A DNA stretch of 64,000 nucleotides from Kushneria indalinina DSM 14324 (GCF_003385845.1 NZ_QRDJ01000006.1:248001-312000), one strand, 5' to 3'. Shown: positions 8,544-17,974, numbered from the stretch's first letter. A program made the numbers and translations. Notes: a model not told the origin generated them from the sequence alone.

Positions 8544-9821
8544 ATGAAAACCCTGTTTCGCGCCTATCTCAAGGCTTCCCTGATCCTGCGCGTGACGCTG
8601 GCGCTGGTGCTGGGGGTGGTCGCCGGCCTCCTTGGCGGCGAGTACGTCACCTGGCTGGCGCCGCTGGGCGATCTGCTGCTGCGTCTTCTGCAGTTTCTGA
8701 TCGTGCCCATCGTGCTCTTTACCCTGATGGTGGGTATCAATCAGGCCAATGTGAGCAGCATGGGCCGCATCGGGCGCAAGGTGTTGCTCTATTACGTGGT
8801 GACCACGGCGCTGGCGATCATGGTAGGACTGGCCGTGGCGACGCTGTTCAATCCCGGGCAGGGCATGACGCTGGACAGCAGCGCCAGCGTCAGCGTGCCG
8901 GAGAATCCGGGGCTGGTGCAGGTGCTGTTGAATATCGTGCCCAGCAACATCGTCTCGGCGTTTGCCGAACCCAACCTGCTGGGGATCATCTTCACCGCGG
9001 TGGTGTTTGGTCTGGCGCTACTGTTCATGCGTGCGTCCAGTGAGCAGCGTGAGATGGGCGACAATCTCTATCGCATTCTGGAAGGACTCAACGGTGTCAC
9101 CATGAAGGTGATGGCGGGCGTGTTGCATGTCGTGCCCATCGGCGTGTTTGCGATCGTCGCCAACACGGTCAGCCAGCAGGGGCTCGAGACCATCCTGTCA
9201 CTGGGCAACATGGTGATGGTGCTCTACATCGCACTGGGTGTGCATCTGCTGGTCTACTGCGTGCTGATGAAGCTTTTTGGCGTGCGCCTGCGGGATTTCT
9301 TTCGCGAGGCGCGCACGCCCATGGCGACCGCCTTTGCCACCCAGAGCAGCACCGGCGTGCTGCCGCTGAGTCTCAATGCCGCCAGTCGCATGGGGCTGCC
9401 GCAACCGCTGTACGGTTTCAGCCTGCCGCTGGGCGCGACCATCAACATGGACGGCGCGGCCATTCGTATTGCCATTTCGGCGGTGTTTGCCGCCAACGTG
9501 ATGGGGACGCCGCTGGATCTGACCACCATGGCCGAGATCGTGCTGATCGGTACGCTGATTTCGATTGGTACCGCCGGGGTGCCGGGAGCAGGGATCGTGA
9601 TGATCGCGACCGTCTTCTCCCAGGTCGGTCTGCCGATCGAGACCGTGGCCCTTCTGACCTCGATCGATGCGCTGGTCGGCATGGGCTGCACGGCGCTTAA
9701 CGTCACCGGTGATCTGGCCGGTACGGCGCTGATCGCGCGCAGCGAGCGCAAGGAACGCAAGGCAGTGTCAAAAGCGAAAAGCGGCCCCGCCGAGTCCGCC
9801 AAAAGGGAGCCGCGGCTGTGA
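8544..9821 (+). CDS. Dicarboxylate/amino acid:cation symporter (DAACS, GltP/DctA family)
   Basis: A 425-residue inner-membrane symporter for acidic amino acids or C4-dicarboxylates. Diagnostic motifs are TAFATQSSTGVLPLSL (serine-rich hairpin HP1 and neighbours), the GFSLPLGATINMDGAA segment of TM7, which is close to the family's N-M-D-G-T motif, and GTAGVPGAG in HP2. The chosen ATG has AAGGA 6 bases upstream; a GTG 36 bases earlier has no ribosome site. The stop overlaps the solA start as GTGA. The C-terminal tail (ARSERKERKAVSKAKSG) is charged. Glutamate/aspartate or dicarboxylate cannot be distinguished by eye. Confidence 0.92.
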   Translation: MKTLFRAYLKASLILRVTLALVLGVVAGLLGGEYVTWLAPLGDLLLRLLQFLIVPIVLFTLMVGINQANVSSMGRIGRKVLLYYVVTTALAIMVGLAVATLFNPGQGMTLDSSASVSVPENPGLVQVLLNIVPSNIVSAFAEPNLLGIIFTAVVFGLALLFMRASSEQREMGDNLYRILEGLNGVTMKVMAGVLHVVPIGVFAIVANTVSQQGLETILSLGNMVMVLYIALGVHLLVYCVLMKLFGVRLRDFFREARTPMATAFATQSSTGVLPLSLNAASRMGLPQPLYGFSLPLGATINMDGAAIRIAISAVFAANVMGTPLDLTTMAEIVLIGTLISIGTAGVPGAGIVMIATVFSQVGLPIETVALLTSIDALVGMGCTALNVTGDLAGTALIARSERKERKAVSKAKSGPAESAKREPRL

Positions 9822-10978
9822 CGACCACCACGGATTACCTGATCATCGGTGCCGGCAGCATGGGGCTGGCGACTGCGGACTGGCTGGCCCATCACACTGA
9901 TTCCAGCGTGCAGCTGCTCGATGCCCACAGCCCGCCCCATACACAGGGTGCCCATCACGGCGAGACGCGGCTGTTGCGTCAGGCCTACGGCGAGGGCAGC
10001 AGCTACGTGCCGCTGGCCAAACGCGCGCTGGCGCTCTGGAAGGCGCTTGAAGCCGAGAGCGGCGAATCACTCTTTCTGCCCACCGGCGTGATCAACATCG
10101 GCCCGCCCGAGGCGCCCTTTATCGGGCAGGTCGAGGCCAGCGCTCGACAGCACGGTCTGGCGCTCGACAGTCTGAAGGGGGATCAGGTTGCTCGGCGCTG
10201 GCCCGGCTGGGCGCTGGACGCCACCATGAATGGCGGCTTCGAGGCTGAGGCCGGTGTGCTGTACGTGGAGCGTATTCTGGCGTGCTGGCGCGCCCGCGTT
10301 GAGCGCAGCCCGAACGTTGCGCTTGAAACCGGTGCCCAGGTCATGCAACTGGCGCGCCGCGAGCAGGGCGGCTGGGAGGCGATCTGCGCCGATGGCCGAC
10401 GCTTTACCGCCGAGCGGGTGCTGCTTTCGGCGGGGCAGCACATCGCACCGCTGATGGCAGAACTGGGCGTTGATTTGCCGCTCACCCGGGTGCGCAAGAC
10501 CTTTGCCTGGTATGACTGCGACGCGCGCTACGCGGTGGACAATTTTCCGGGGTTCAGCCTGAACACGCCTTCCAGCGGCGTCTATTATGGTTTTCCCGAT
10601 ATCGACGGGGCCGGCTTCAAGATGGGCCGCCATGACAGCGGCCAGCCGCTACCGCCCGGCGAGGCGATGGCCGAGTTTGGTGAGTTTGAGGATGACGTCA
10701 GCGAACTCCAGCAGGTAGTGGATCGTTACTTTCCCGGCGTTGGTGCACTGCGCTTTGGTGCGGTGTGTCAGTACATCCGCACGTCCGATGAGCATTTCCT
10801 GATCGATGAGCCGCTGCCCGGATTGATCGTGGCCGGCGGCTTTTCCGGTCACGGCTTCAAGTTTGCCAGCGCGCTGGGCGAGGCACTCGGCATCTGGCTG
10901 GCTGAGCAGCGTCGCCTGCCAGAGCTGGCCCTGTTTGAAATGGCGCGCTTTGCATCGCCGGGGCGCCGTCCTGCATGA
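9818..10978 (+). CDS. solA: N-methyl-L-tryptophan oxidase / monomeric sarcosine oxidase family flavoenzyme
   Basis: A 386-residue FAD-dependent amine oxidase that would oxidise N-methyl amino acids to the amino acid, formaldehyde and H2O2. The N-terminal dinucleotide fold is IIGAGSMGLATADWL (residues 9-23), followed by HHGETRLLRQAYGEG, matching the sarcosine oxidase/SolA active-site loop. Cys317 in the segment CQYIRTSDEHFLID sits where the family attaches FAD covalently, and GGFSGHGFKFA is the conserved C-terminal FAD contact. It starts with GTG inside the symporter stop (GTGA) and ends inside the rlmA start (ATGA). Sarcosine or another N-methyl amine are alternative substrates. Confidence 0.87.
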   Translation: MTTTTDYLIIGAGSMGLATADWLAHHTDSSVQLLDAHSPPHTQGAHHGETRLLRQAYGEGSSYVPLAKRALALWKALEAESGESLFLPTGVINIGPPEAPFIGQVEASARQHGLALDSLKGDQVARRWPGWALDATMNGGFEAEAGVLYVERILACWRARVERSPNVALETGAQVMQLARREQGGWEAICADGRRFTAERVLLSAGQHIAPLMAELGVDLPLTRVRKTFAWYDCDARYAVDNFPGFSLNTPSSGVYYGFPDIDGAGFKMGRHDSGQPLPPGEAMAEFGEFEDDVSELQQVVDRYFPGVGALRFGAVCQYIRTSDEHFLIDEPLPGLIVAGGFSGHGFKFASALGEALGIWLAEQRRLPELALFEMARFASPGRRPA

Positions 10979-11817
10979 GCATTGCGCCTTTCAATAGACT
11001 GACCTGTCCGCTCGATGGTGCGCCGCTTTGTCGTACCGAGTCAGGCTGGTGCTGCCCGCAGGGCCATACCTTCGATGTGTCGCGTCAGGGACACGTCAAT
11101 CTGCTGCCGGTACAGAAAAAGCGCTCGCTTGATCCGGGGGACAGCAAGGCCATGATCGTCGCCCGGCGGCGCTTTCTGGAGGCCGGCCACTATCAGGGCA
11201 TTGCCGAAGCCGTCAGCCGCCGGGTACTGGCTCAGGCACCTGAACATGACCGGCTTGCCGTGCTGGATGCCGGCTGTGGCGAGGGCTACTACCTGCGGGC
11301 GCTCGCAGACGCCGGGGTGGTGCAGCATGAGCTTGCGCTGCTGGGGCTGGATATCTCCAAGTGGGCGGTGCAGGCCGCGGCCGGGCGTGACAAGCGCATG
11401 CAATGGGTGGTGGGCAGCAACGCGGCGCTGCCGGTGCCGGATCACAGCCTGGATGTGGTGCTGTGCATGTTCGGCTTCCCGACGCCTGCCGAGTTTGCCC
11501 GCGTGCTCAAGCCCGGCGGGCTGCTTTTGGAGGTCGAGGCCGGGCCGGATCATCTGATTGAACTGCGTGAAATCATCTATCCGACGCTCAAGGCACCCCG
11601 CGAGCCTCGGCAGACGGCTGAGGTTGGATTTTCAGCCGATACGGTGGAGACCGTGCGCTACGCACTGTCGCTGGACAGCGCCGAGCAGATTGCGGACCTG
11701 CTGGTCATGACGCCGCATCTCTATCGTGCCAGTGCCGAGGGGCGCGCACGGGCCGAGGCCCTCACCCATCTGGATGTCACGGTGGATGTGCAGCTCACCA
11801 GCAGTCTGCGTCTTTAA
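10975..11817 (+). CDS. rlmA: 23S rRNA (guanine-N1)-methyltransferase RlmA
   Basis: A 280-residue SAM-dependent enzyme that methylates G745 (RlmA-I) or the neighbouring G748 (RlmA-II) of 23S rRNA. The N-terminal zinc site is visible as CPLDGAPLC ... WCCPQGHTFD (Cys and His ligands within residues 10-32), followed by the family block SRQGHVNLLPVQ and PGDSKAMIVARRRFL. The methyltransferase domain carries VLDAGCGEGYYL as motif I near residue 95. Gram-negative origin favours the G745 enzyme. The start overlaps the solA stop; the gene ends its transcription unit at a perfect palindrome. Confidence 0.92.
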   Translation: MSIAPFNRLTCPLDGAPLCRTESGWCCPQGHTFDVSRQGHVNLLPVQKKRSLDPGDSKAMIVARRRFLEAGHYQGIAEAVSRRVLAQAPEHDRLAVLDAGCGEGYYLRALADAGVVQHELALLGLDISKWAVQAAAGRDKRMQWVVGSNAALPVPDHSLDVVLCMFGFPTPAEFARVLKPGGLLLEVEAGPDHLIELREIIYPTLKAPREPRQTAEVGFSADTVETVRYALSLDSAEQIADLLVMTPHLYRASAEGRARAEALTHLDVTVDVQLTSSLRL

Positions 11818-11832
11818 CGGGGTCGTATCTCG

Positions 11833-11864
11833 CAAGACAGCCCGGCCATGGCCGGGCTGTCTTG
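11833..11864. terminator. Shared hairpin between convergent rlmA and cyoD
   Basis: A perfect 32-bp palindrome (CAAGACAGCCCGGCCA mirrored) lies between the stops of convergent genes. No long T run follows on either strand, so it is a probable bidirectional terminator of imperfect type. Confidence 0.7.
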
Positions 11865-11892
11865 TATCGAATGCGCGCCTTGCGACCCTTTT

Positions 11893-12240
11893 TCAGGGCA
11901 TCATGCCGGGCAGCATGCGCTTGTAAAGATCAAACAGAATCCACAGCGTGCCGCCGCACAGGATCACCAGAATCAGCACGGTGAAGAGAACCAGCAGTAG
12001 GTCTTCGCGCTTGTTTTTGGCCAGCGTAATGTGCATGAAAAAGCGCAGATGCACGATGACCTGGGCCAGCGCGCAGCCCCCGATCGTGAGCCACAGCGTC
12101 ATGCGCTCGACATCGGCGAAGGCGACCAGCCCAAAGGGGATCAGCGTCAGCACCAGCGCCAGTCCAAACCCCCACAGATAGCTTCGCTGCTCGGTTTTGC
12201 ACTCGCGGGCTTCCTGCTCGTTGAGTTGGCGCGTACTCAT
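11893..12240 (-). CDS. cyoD: Cytochrome bo3 ubiquinol oxidase subunit IV
   Basis: A 115-residue inner-membrane protein with three hydrophobic segments (roughly residues 22-42, 51-71 and 83-103). LWGFGLALVLTLIPFGLVA, AQVIVHLRFFMHI and the final segment are strongly CyoD-like. The frame stays open upstream, but the start MSTRQLNEQEA is preferred because it overlaps the cyoC stop by ATGA and gives family length. Subunit IV is thought to help assemble the CuB site. It is the last gene of the cyoABCD operon; no cyoE follows. Confidence 0.94.
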   Translation of the reverse strand: MSTRQLNEQEARECKTEQRSYLWGFGLALVLTLIPFGLVAFADVERMTLWLTIGGCALAQVIVHLRFFMHITLAKNKREDLLLVLFTVLILVILCGGTLWILFDLYKRMLPGMMP

Positions 12241-12881
12241 GACAGCCCTCCCAGATAGACCAGTGAAAAAATGCCGATCCAGACGATGTCCAGGAAGTGC
12301 CACAGGATCGCCAGGCGCAGAATGCCGGTCTTGACCGGAGCGTCCAGGCCGTGGACGGCCATCTGACCCAGAAGGGCCACCAGCCAGATACAGGCGCCGG
12401 TCACGTGCAGGCCATGCAGCGGCACCAGCGAGAAAAACGCCGACAGATAGCCGCTGCGCGAGGGCACGCCGCCCTTGTCGAACATGCTGTGAAAGTCCTT
12501 GAGCTCGAAGAACAGAAACGCAAGGCCAAGCGCCAGCGTGACCAGCAGCCACACCACCAGGCGCGCCTTGTCTTCGCGGTACTTGAGGGCAAGGGAGGCC
12601 ATGCCGAAGGTGACGCTGCTGACCAGCAGGATCATGGTCTGAATGAAGGCGCTTTTGAGTTCGAAAAGCTCTTTGGGCCCCGGCCCGCCGGCGGTGCCGC
12701 CCAGCATGGTGACGTAGGTGGCAAACAGCAGCCCAAATAAAATCAAATCGCTCATCATGAACACCCAGAAACCGAACACCATCTCCTCGCGGGTGTCCTC
12801 TTCCTGGGCGTGCGCCGGCCCCAGATTGAGGCCGGGATGGCGACTGTTGCCTTCAAGCGCGCGAGTGTTGCCTGAACTCAT
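12237..12881 (-). CDS. cyoC: Cytochrome bo3 ubiquinol oxidase subunit III
   Basis: A 214-residue protein with five predicted membrane segments, homologous to cytochrome c oxidase subunit III. Conserved pieces are FGFWVFMMSDLILFGLLFATYV and the C-terminal LAILWHFLDIVWIGIFSLVYL, and the length is close to the roughly 200 residues of CyoC. It overlaps cyoB and cyoD by ATGA on both sides, so the subunits are probably made in fixed proportion by coupled translation. Confidence 0.95.
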   Translation of the reverse strand: MSSGNTRALEGNSRHPGLNLGPAHAQEEDTREEMVFGFWVFMMSDLILFGLLFATYVTMLGGTAGGPGPKELFELKSAFIQTMILLVSSVTFGMASLALKYREDKARLVVWLLVTLALGLAFLFFELKDFHSMFDKGGVPSRSGYLSAFFSLVPLHGLHVTGACIWLVALLGQMAVHGLDAPVKTGILRLAILWHFLDIVWIGIFSLVYLGGLS

Positions 12882-14983
12882 TGCACGGCTCCCTCGATGG
12901 GTGGCACGGGTCGACCGTGATTGGAGGTGGTCTGCTCAAGCGACCGGTCGATCGGGTGGGTCAGCCTGACCTGTTCCAGCCAGTGCTCGTGGGTGCGCTG
13001 TACTTCACAGGCTGCAATGGTGCGGGTGGTGGTGCGCCCAAAGCCGCGGGCGATGACGGCGACCAGCGTTACCAGACCCGCGCCGATCACCAGCCACCAC
13101 ATGTACCAGGTCAGGCCAAAGGCCATGGCCAGACCGGTGATGCCAATGATTACGCCCATGGCACTGTTGGCCGGCATTTCGATATCGTCGTATCGATCCG
13201 GCGCCTGCCAGCCCTGGCCGCGGTCCTTCTCGGTCATGAAGGCATCGATGCTGTAGATTTCGGGAATCACCGGGAAGTTGTATTCCGGCGGCGGTGATGA
13301 GATGCCCCATTCCAGCGTTCGGCCATCCCAGGGGTCGCCGGCAAAGACGTTGTTGGCGTGACGGTCGCGAATGCTCACCCATAGCTGGATCAAAAGGCAC
13401 AAAAGCGCCGCCAGGATCACCAGGGCGCCGATACCGGCGGTAATCATCCAGGGCACATACTGCGGTTCGAAATACGCCACCGAGCGACGCGGCATGCCCA
13501 TCAGCCCCAGCACGTAGAGCGGGAAGAAGGCCAGCATGAAACCGATGATCCAGCAAAAGGCGGCCCGGTAACCCCAGCGCTCTTCCAGACGAAATCCGAA
13601 GGCCTTGGGGAACCAGAAGTTGGTCGCGCTGAGCATGCCGAACAGGAGCCCGGGGATCAGCATGTTATGAAAGTGGGCAATCAGAAACAGCGAGTTGTGT
13701 ACCTGATAGTCCACGCTGGGCGTGGCGAGGATGATGCCGGTCATGCCGCCCAGCACGAACAGCATGATAAAGCCGATGGCATAGACCATCGGTACCGACA
13801 GGCGGATGCGCCCGCGGTACATGGTCAGCATCCAGTCATACACCTTCACCCCGGTGGGAATGCCGATCAGCATGGTGGCGATGCCGAAGGCGGCGTTGAT
13901 GTGCGCGCTCTGGCCCATGGTGAAAAAGTGATGCAGCCAGACGGTAAACGACAGGATCGCAATGCACATGGTGGCAATGACGAGGATTTTGTAGCCGTAG
14001 ATGCGCTTGCCGGAGAAGGTGGCAAAGATCTCGGAGAAGATGCCAAAGGGCGGCAGGATCAGAATGTAGACCTCGGGGTGACCAAAGGCCCAGAGCAGAT
14101 TGACGTAGTTCATCATGTTGCCGCCCAGATCGGTGGTGAACATGTGAAAGTCGAGATAGCGATCCAGCGCCAGAAGCCCTGTGGCCACAGTCAGCGGTGG
14201 CATGCCAAAGATCATCAGAATCGCCGTGCACAGCGCCGTCCAGGTAAAGAGCGGCATGCGAAAGAGCGTCATGCCCGGGGCGCGTTTTTTGAAGATGGTG
14301 ACGGCGAAGTTGATGCCGGTCAGCGTCGAAGAGAGCGTGGAAAGTGTCACCGCCCAGAGCCAGTAATCGACCCCCGCGCCGGGATTATAAGAAAGCTCCG
14401 TAAAGGGCGGGTAGCCGGTCCAGCCGCCGGTGGAAAAGGGCGCCAGTACCAGCGAGATCATGGTCAGGGCCGCGCCGGCCGCCGTCAGGCCGAGACTTAT
14501 CTGGTTCATGACCGGAAAGGAGAGATCCCGCGCGCCGATCTGCAGGGGCATCACGTAGTTGATAATGCCGGTCAGAAACGGCATCGCCATGAAAAAGATC
14601 ATGATCGTGCCGTGGGTGGTAAAGAGTTCCCCGAAATGCTCGGCGGTCAAAAAGCCGCCATCGAGCCCCACCGCCTGCTGAGCGCGCATGAACACGGCCT
14701 CAATGATGGCGCGTGACAGCATCACAAGGGCAATGACGATAAACATGATGCCGATCTTTTTATGGTCGGGGCTGGTCAGCCACTTCGACCACAGGTACTT
14801 CCACTTGCCAAGCCAGGTCACCAGCACGATGGCCGCCAGTATCCCCAGCACCACCATGCCGGCCGCGCCGGTGGCGATCACGCCGTTGATGATGCTCATG
14901 GCCGAATGATCGTCCAGCATGCTCCAGAAGGGCAGCGCGTCCCAGCCAAGACGGCCAAAAATCAGGCTCGTTGCATCGCTCAT
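12878..14983 (-). CDS. cyoB: Cytochrome bo3 ubiquinol oxidase subunit I
   Basis: The 701-residue catalytic heme-copper subunit that reduces O2 to water and pumps protons. Every redox ligand of the E. coli enzyme is present at a constant offset of 18: His124 and His439 (low-spin heme b), His302 with Tyr306 (CuB and the cross-linked Tyr, in GHPEVYILI), His351-His352 (CuB) and His437 (heme o3, in LIAHFHN). It is somewhat longer than E. coli CyoB (663), with extra residues at both ends. It overlaps cyoA and cyoC by ATGA. Confidence 0.98.
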   Translation of the reverse strand: MSDATSLIFGRLGWDALPFWSMLDDHSAMSIINGVIATGAAGMVVLGILAAIVLVTWLGKWKYLWSKWLTSPDHKKIGIMFIVIALVMLSRAIIEAVFMRAQQAVGLDGGFLTAEHFGELFTTHGTIMIFFMAMPFLTGIINYVMPLQIGARDLSFPVMNQISLGLTAAGAALTMISLVLAPFSTGGWTGYPPFTELSYNPGAGVDYWLWAVTLSTLSSTLTGINFAVTIFKKRAPGMTLFRMPLFTWTALCTAILMIFGMPPLTVATGLLALDRYLDFHMFTTDLGGNMMNYVNLLWAFGHPEVYILILPPFGIFSEIFATFSGKRIYGYKILVIATMCIAILSFTVWLHHFFTMGQSAHINAAFGIATMLIGIPTGVKVYDWMLTMYRGRIRLSVPMVYAIGFIMLFVLGGMTGIILATPSVDYQVHNSLFLIAHFHNMLIPGLLFGMLSATNFWFPKAFGFRLEERWGYRAAFCWIIGFMLAFFPLYVLGLMGMPRRSVAYFEPQYVPWMITAGIGALVILAALLCLLIQLWVSIRDRHANNVFAGDPWDGRTLEWGISSPPPEYNFPVIPEIYSIDAFMTEKDRGQGWQAPDRYDDIEMPANSAMGVIIGITGLAMAFGLTWYMWWLVIGAGLVTLVAVIARGFGRTTTRTIAACEVQRTHEHWLEQVRLTHPIDRSLEQTTSNHGRPVPPIEGAVQ

Positions 14984-16038
14984 GGCTGCGCCTCCTTGTG
15001 CTGATGTGAGGACGATTGCGGGTCGGAAGCGGAAGATGTGTCATCGTCTGGGGGTGTTTGAATCACGCTGGTACGGGTGGCCCCCAGCTGCGGCGGCGAG
15101 ACATCAGTCGTTGACCAGTCGATGGGCGAGCCCTCCATGATGATATGGAAGAGCCCGTCCGGCACCGGCGCGAAGCGAATCACCGCGTCGCTGTCATGCG
15201 TATCAAGACCGAGGGCGCGCGCCGCATCGCGGTTGTCACCCTTTTGCGCGATGATTTTGTAGGCACTTTGATTCAGCGGTTGCCCCTGCTCCCGGGTGCG
15301 CTGAACAAAGTCGTCAAAGGCGTCATCATCCACGGCGCGGGTAATAAAGCGCTGGCGGTGAAAGCCCTCGCCGTTGTACTGCATGTTCTTGCCTTCGAAA
15401 CGGCCCGGGTGATCCGCCTTGAGGTGTAGCCGGGTCACCATGCGGTTCATGACATCGATCTGGCTGCCCAGCGCCGGGATAAAAAACGACTGCAAAACCG
15501 TGGCCGAGGTGAGCGAAAAGGCGATTGGTCGATCCACCGGGATAACCAGCTGACCCATCGTGGCGATCCCCTGGTCGGGATAGATGAAAAGCCATTTCCA
15601 GTCGTAGCCCACGACCTGTATTTCCAGTGGCGGCTTGTCGCCGGCAATGGGTCGGTAAGGGTCAAGCTCATGGGTCTGGCGCCAGACATAGACGCTTAAA
15701 ATGGCAACGATCAGGATCGGTACCGCCCACATGACGATATCCAGCCAGCGCGACATGTACCATTTGGGTCGGTACACCGCGTGGCCGCGATAACGATAGC
15801 GCCACAAAATCAGCGGCGTCTGTATGATGACCGGGATCACCACGATCATGACCAGTGCGATGACGACCCAGAAATGATAACGCTGTGCCTCGGCGACCTG
15901 TCCCTGCGGGTTCATGAAGCCGGGCATGTCAGCGCCGCAGCCTGACAGCGCTACCAGGGGAAGCAGTACCGGGAAAAGGTGCAGAGCGCATCTTCCGCCC
16001 TGGCGTAAAAAGTATCCTGTGCGTCCCTTCACGGACAT
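14980..16038 (-). CDS. cyoA: Cytochrome bo3 ubiquinol oxidase subunit II
   Basis: A 352-residue lipoprotein subunit. The N-terminal signal ends in the lipobox LSGC with Cys34 as lipidation site; two transmembrane segments follow (around residues 54-76 and 100-118), then the periplasmic cupredoxin domain from GYDWKWLFIYPD onward. No CuA cysteine pair is present, as expected for a quinol oxidase. The C-terminus is extended beyond the E. coli length by an acidic then Ser/His-rich tail (DDDTSSASDPQSSSHQHK). First gene of the operon, transcribed away from the nucleoside deaminase. Confidence 0.95.
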   Translation of the reverse strand: MSVKGRTGYFLRQGGRCALHLFPVLLPLVALSGCGADMPGFMNPQGQVAEAQRYHFWVVIALVMIVVIPVIIQTPLILWRYRYRGHAVYRPKWYMSRWLDIVMWAVPILIVAILSVYVWRQTHELDPYRPIAGDKPPLEIQVVGYDWKWLFIYPDQGIATMGQLVIPVDRPIAFSLTSATVLQSFFIPALGSQIDVMNRMVTRLHLKADHPGRFEGKNMQYNGEGFHRQRFITRAVDDDAFDDFVQRTREQGQPLNQSAYKIIAQKGDNRDAARALGLDTHDSDAVIRFAPVPDGLFHIIMEGSPIDWSTTDVSPPQLGATRTSVIQTPPDDDTSSASDPQSSSHQHKEAQP

Positions 16039-16203
16039 ATCTCCTCAATCCTTGATACGAGATAGTTCCCTATGTCTCGACGTGCTCCGAGTCGGGCACC
16101 ACTATAGCCAGACATTGTCGCTTAAGCATTACTGAAGGTTACGATCGGGGCGTTTTTTGATCCCGTTCGACACGTCTCAATCCCAGGCAAGGAAGCGCAT
16201 CAC

Positions 16204-16734
16204 ATGATCAATGAAGAGAGTCACAGGCATCTTGAGCGCTGTGTAGCGCTGGCGCGCGAGGCCCTTGAGGCCGGCGATGATCCCTTTGGCAGCGTGCTGG
16301 TCGATGGCAGTGGCGAGGTGTTGCAGGAAGCGCGCAACTGCGTGGTGACAGGGGATGCCACCGAGCATCCGGAGCTTGCGCTGGCGCGCTGGGCGGCGGC
16401 GCACATGACCCCCGAGGCGCGCGCCCGTGCCACGGTCTATACCTCAGGCGAGCACTGCCCGATGTGCGCTGCCGCCCACGCCTGGGCGGGGTTGGGGCGT
16501 ATTGTCTTTATCAGTTCCTCGGAGCAGCTGGGCGAATGGCTTGCGCAGCTCAAGGCGCCGGCCTCACCCGTGCGCATGCTGCCCATCCACGCGATCGCGC
16601 CTGAGGTGGTGGTAGAAGGGCCGGTCACGGCGCTGGTGGATGCCGTTCGGGCACTGCATGAAAGACGCCATCGCACGCCTCACAACACGCCCCACAAAAG
16701 GGTCCTGCCGTTCACTGGATCGTTTGAACGCTAG
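16204..16734 (+). CDS. Nucleoside deaminase, cytidine/guanine deaminase-like zinc enzyme
   Basis: A 176-residue cytoplasmic zinc hydrolase. The ligand/catalytic motif is His55-Pro-Glu57 and the second zinc motif is GEHCPMCAAA with Cys85 and Cys88, so all catalytic residues are present even though the usual HAE reads HPE. DPFGSVLVDGSGEVL is the conserved N-terminal strand. It belongs to the guanine deaminase/TadA-like branch, but the base or nucleoside deaminated is unknown. It is divergent from cyoA across 165 bases and its stop overlaps the convergent ndpA-like gene by 4 bases. It differs from TadA, which is encoded separately in this window. Confidence 0.8.
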   Translation: MINEESHRHLERCVALAREALEAGDDPFGSVLVDGSGEVLQEARNCVVTGDATEHPELALARWAAAHMTPEARARATVYTSGEHCPMCAAAHAWAGLGRIVFISSSEQLGEWLAQLKAPASPVRMLPIHAIAPEVVVEGPVTALVDAVRALHERRHRTPHNTPHKRVLPFTGSFER

Positions 16735-17729
16735 CCGCGCTGATCGAGCAGCTGCGCCTTCAGCTTGTCGGGCACCTTCTTGATGATCAGCCGGTCCTGC
16801 GTCTCGTTGTACTCGATGCTGTCGCCGAGCAGGTGGGAGTCAAAGCTGATCGACATGCCGCTGGCGCGCCCGGTAAAGCGGCGAAACTGCTGCAGGGTGC
16901 GCTTGTCTGGCGGGATTTCCGGAGAGAGGCCGTAATCCTTGTTGCGGATGTAGTCATAAAAGGCGTCCGGACGTTCGTCATCCACCAGGCTTGAAAACTC
17001 CTCGAGGGTAATCGACTCACCGCGCTTTGACTGATCGCTGGCGTAGTCGATCACCGCATCGGTCTTCTCGCGACTCCGGGACTCATCCATCGACTCGCTT
17101 TCGACATAGTCGCTGAAGGCCTTGAGCAGGGTGCGGGTCTCGCTGGTGGCATCCACGCCCTCGGTGCAGCCGAGAAAGGCCTGAAATTCTTCGCTGAGCT
17201 TCTTGCCGCCGCGATCGCGGGTGAAGGCAATATATTGCTTCGACTGACCGGCCTGCCACTGGGTCAGGTCGATGCGTACGGCCAGCGTCATCTGGTTCAG
17301 GTTGAGCTGGCGGCCCGTGGTGACATTGAACTGCTCATCGAGCGTGAAGCCCTCCCGATAGTGGAGCAGGGCCACGGTCAGAAATTCGGCTTCGCCCTGG
17401 CGGGCATGAACGAACAGTAGCGGGCCCCCGGTGGGAAGATGCTCATCAATCAGCGTGCGAAAGCCTTCGGCGCCCTGCTGTGTAAAGGCGACAAAATCGA
17501 GATTGCCGGCCAGGTACTCGCTCAAGGATTTGGAAAACGCGCTCTGCGACCCGTCACCGTTAAAATGCCCCCAGCCCTTGGTCTTGCCGTTGAAGGTTGC
17601 ATTGAAGTGGTTGAGCAGGCTCTCCATGGCCGCTGACTCGGCCATGGGGGATTGTGCAGCGCTGAGTGTCGCGTTCTGGTCGTCGGCGGACTTGTCGAGA
17701 TGATGGACGATGCTTTGAAGAATCGGCAT
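16731..17729 (-). CDS. yejK: Nucleoid-associated protein NdpA/YejK family
   Basis: A 332-residue cytoplasmic protein resembling YejK/NdpA: the N-terminal MPILQSIVHHLDK, then a central GPLLFVHARQGEAEFLTVALLHYREG region and YIAFTRDRGGKKLSEEFQAFLGC, with a C-terminal FRRFTGRASGMSISF segment. YejK associates with the nucleoid; its biochemical role is not settled. The frame is open for 35 codons upstream of the chosen ATG, but family proteins begin at this hydrophobic/His segment. The ribosome site is weak. Monocistronic, converging with the deaminase gene. Confidence 0.82.
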   Translation of the reverse strand: MPILQSIVHHLDKSADDQNATLSAAQSPMAESAAMESLLNHFNATFNGKTKGWGHFNGDGSQSAFSKSLSEYLAGNLDFVAFTQQGAEGFRTLIDEHLPTGGPLLFVHARQGEAEFLTVALLHYREGFTLDEQFNVTTGRQLNLNQMTLAVRIDLTQWQAGQSKQYIAFTRDRGGKKLSEEFQAFLGCTEGVDATSETRTLLKAFSDYVESESMDESRSREKTDAVIDYASDQSKRGESITLEEFSSLVDDERPDAFYDYIRNKDYGLSPEIPPDKRTLQQFRRFTGRASGMSISFDSHLLGDSIEYNETQDRLIIKKVPDKLKAQLLDQRG

Positions 17730-17974
17730 GACAATGATCCGGCAGAAAATGTGGCGCGATGATAACGCGCCAGAGGCCTCAGGGGCAGGGCAGGTCCTTG
17801 AGGGCCATCGCCGGGGGCGGCATGATGGCCACATGATGCTCTCAAATATTCGTGGTTATCGTCGTGAGGACTTCAGCGACCGGCGCGACCCGGTCGGCGG
17901 CGCCTGAATACAGCGTTATCTGTTGTCTGCGCTACCGTCCGAGGCAATGCCCATCGCATCGCGGAACGTGTCGA

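Noticed and set aside
13667-14716. 349-codon plus-strand frame across cyoB
   Set aside because: Composition is His/Gly/Gln/Arg-rich and opposite an undisputed heme-copper oxidase; not a gene.
16204-16734. HPE instead of HAE in the nucleoside deaminase as a sign of inactivity
   Set aside because: The zinc-binding His and catalytic Glu are both kept; only the middle residue differs, and similar sequences exist in this family.
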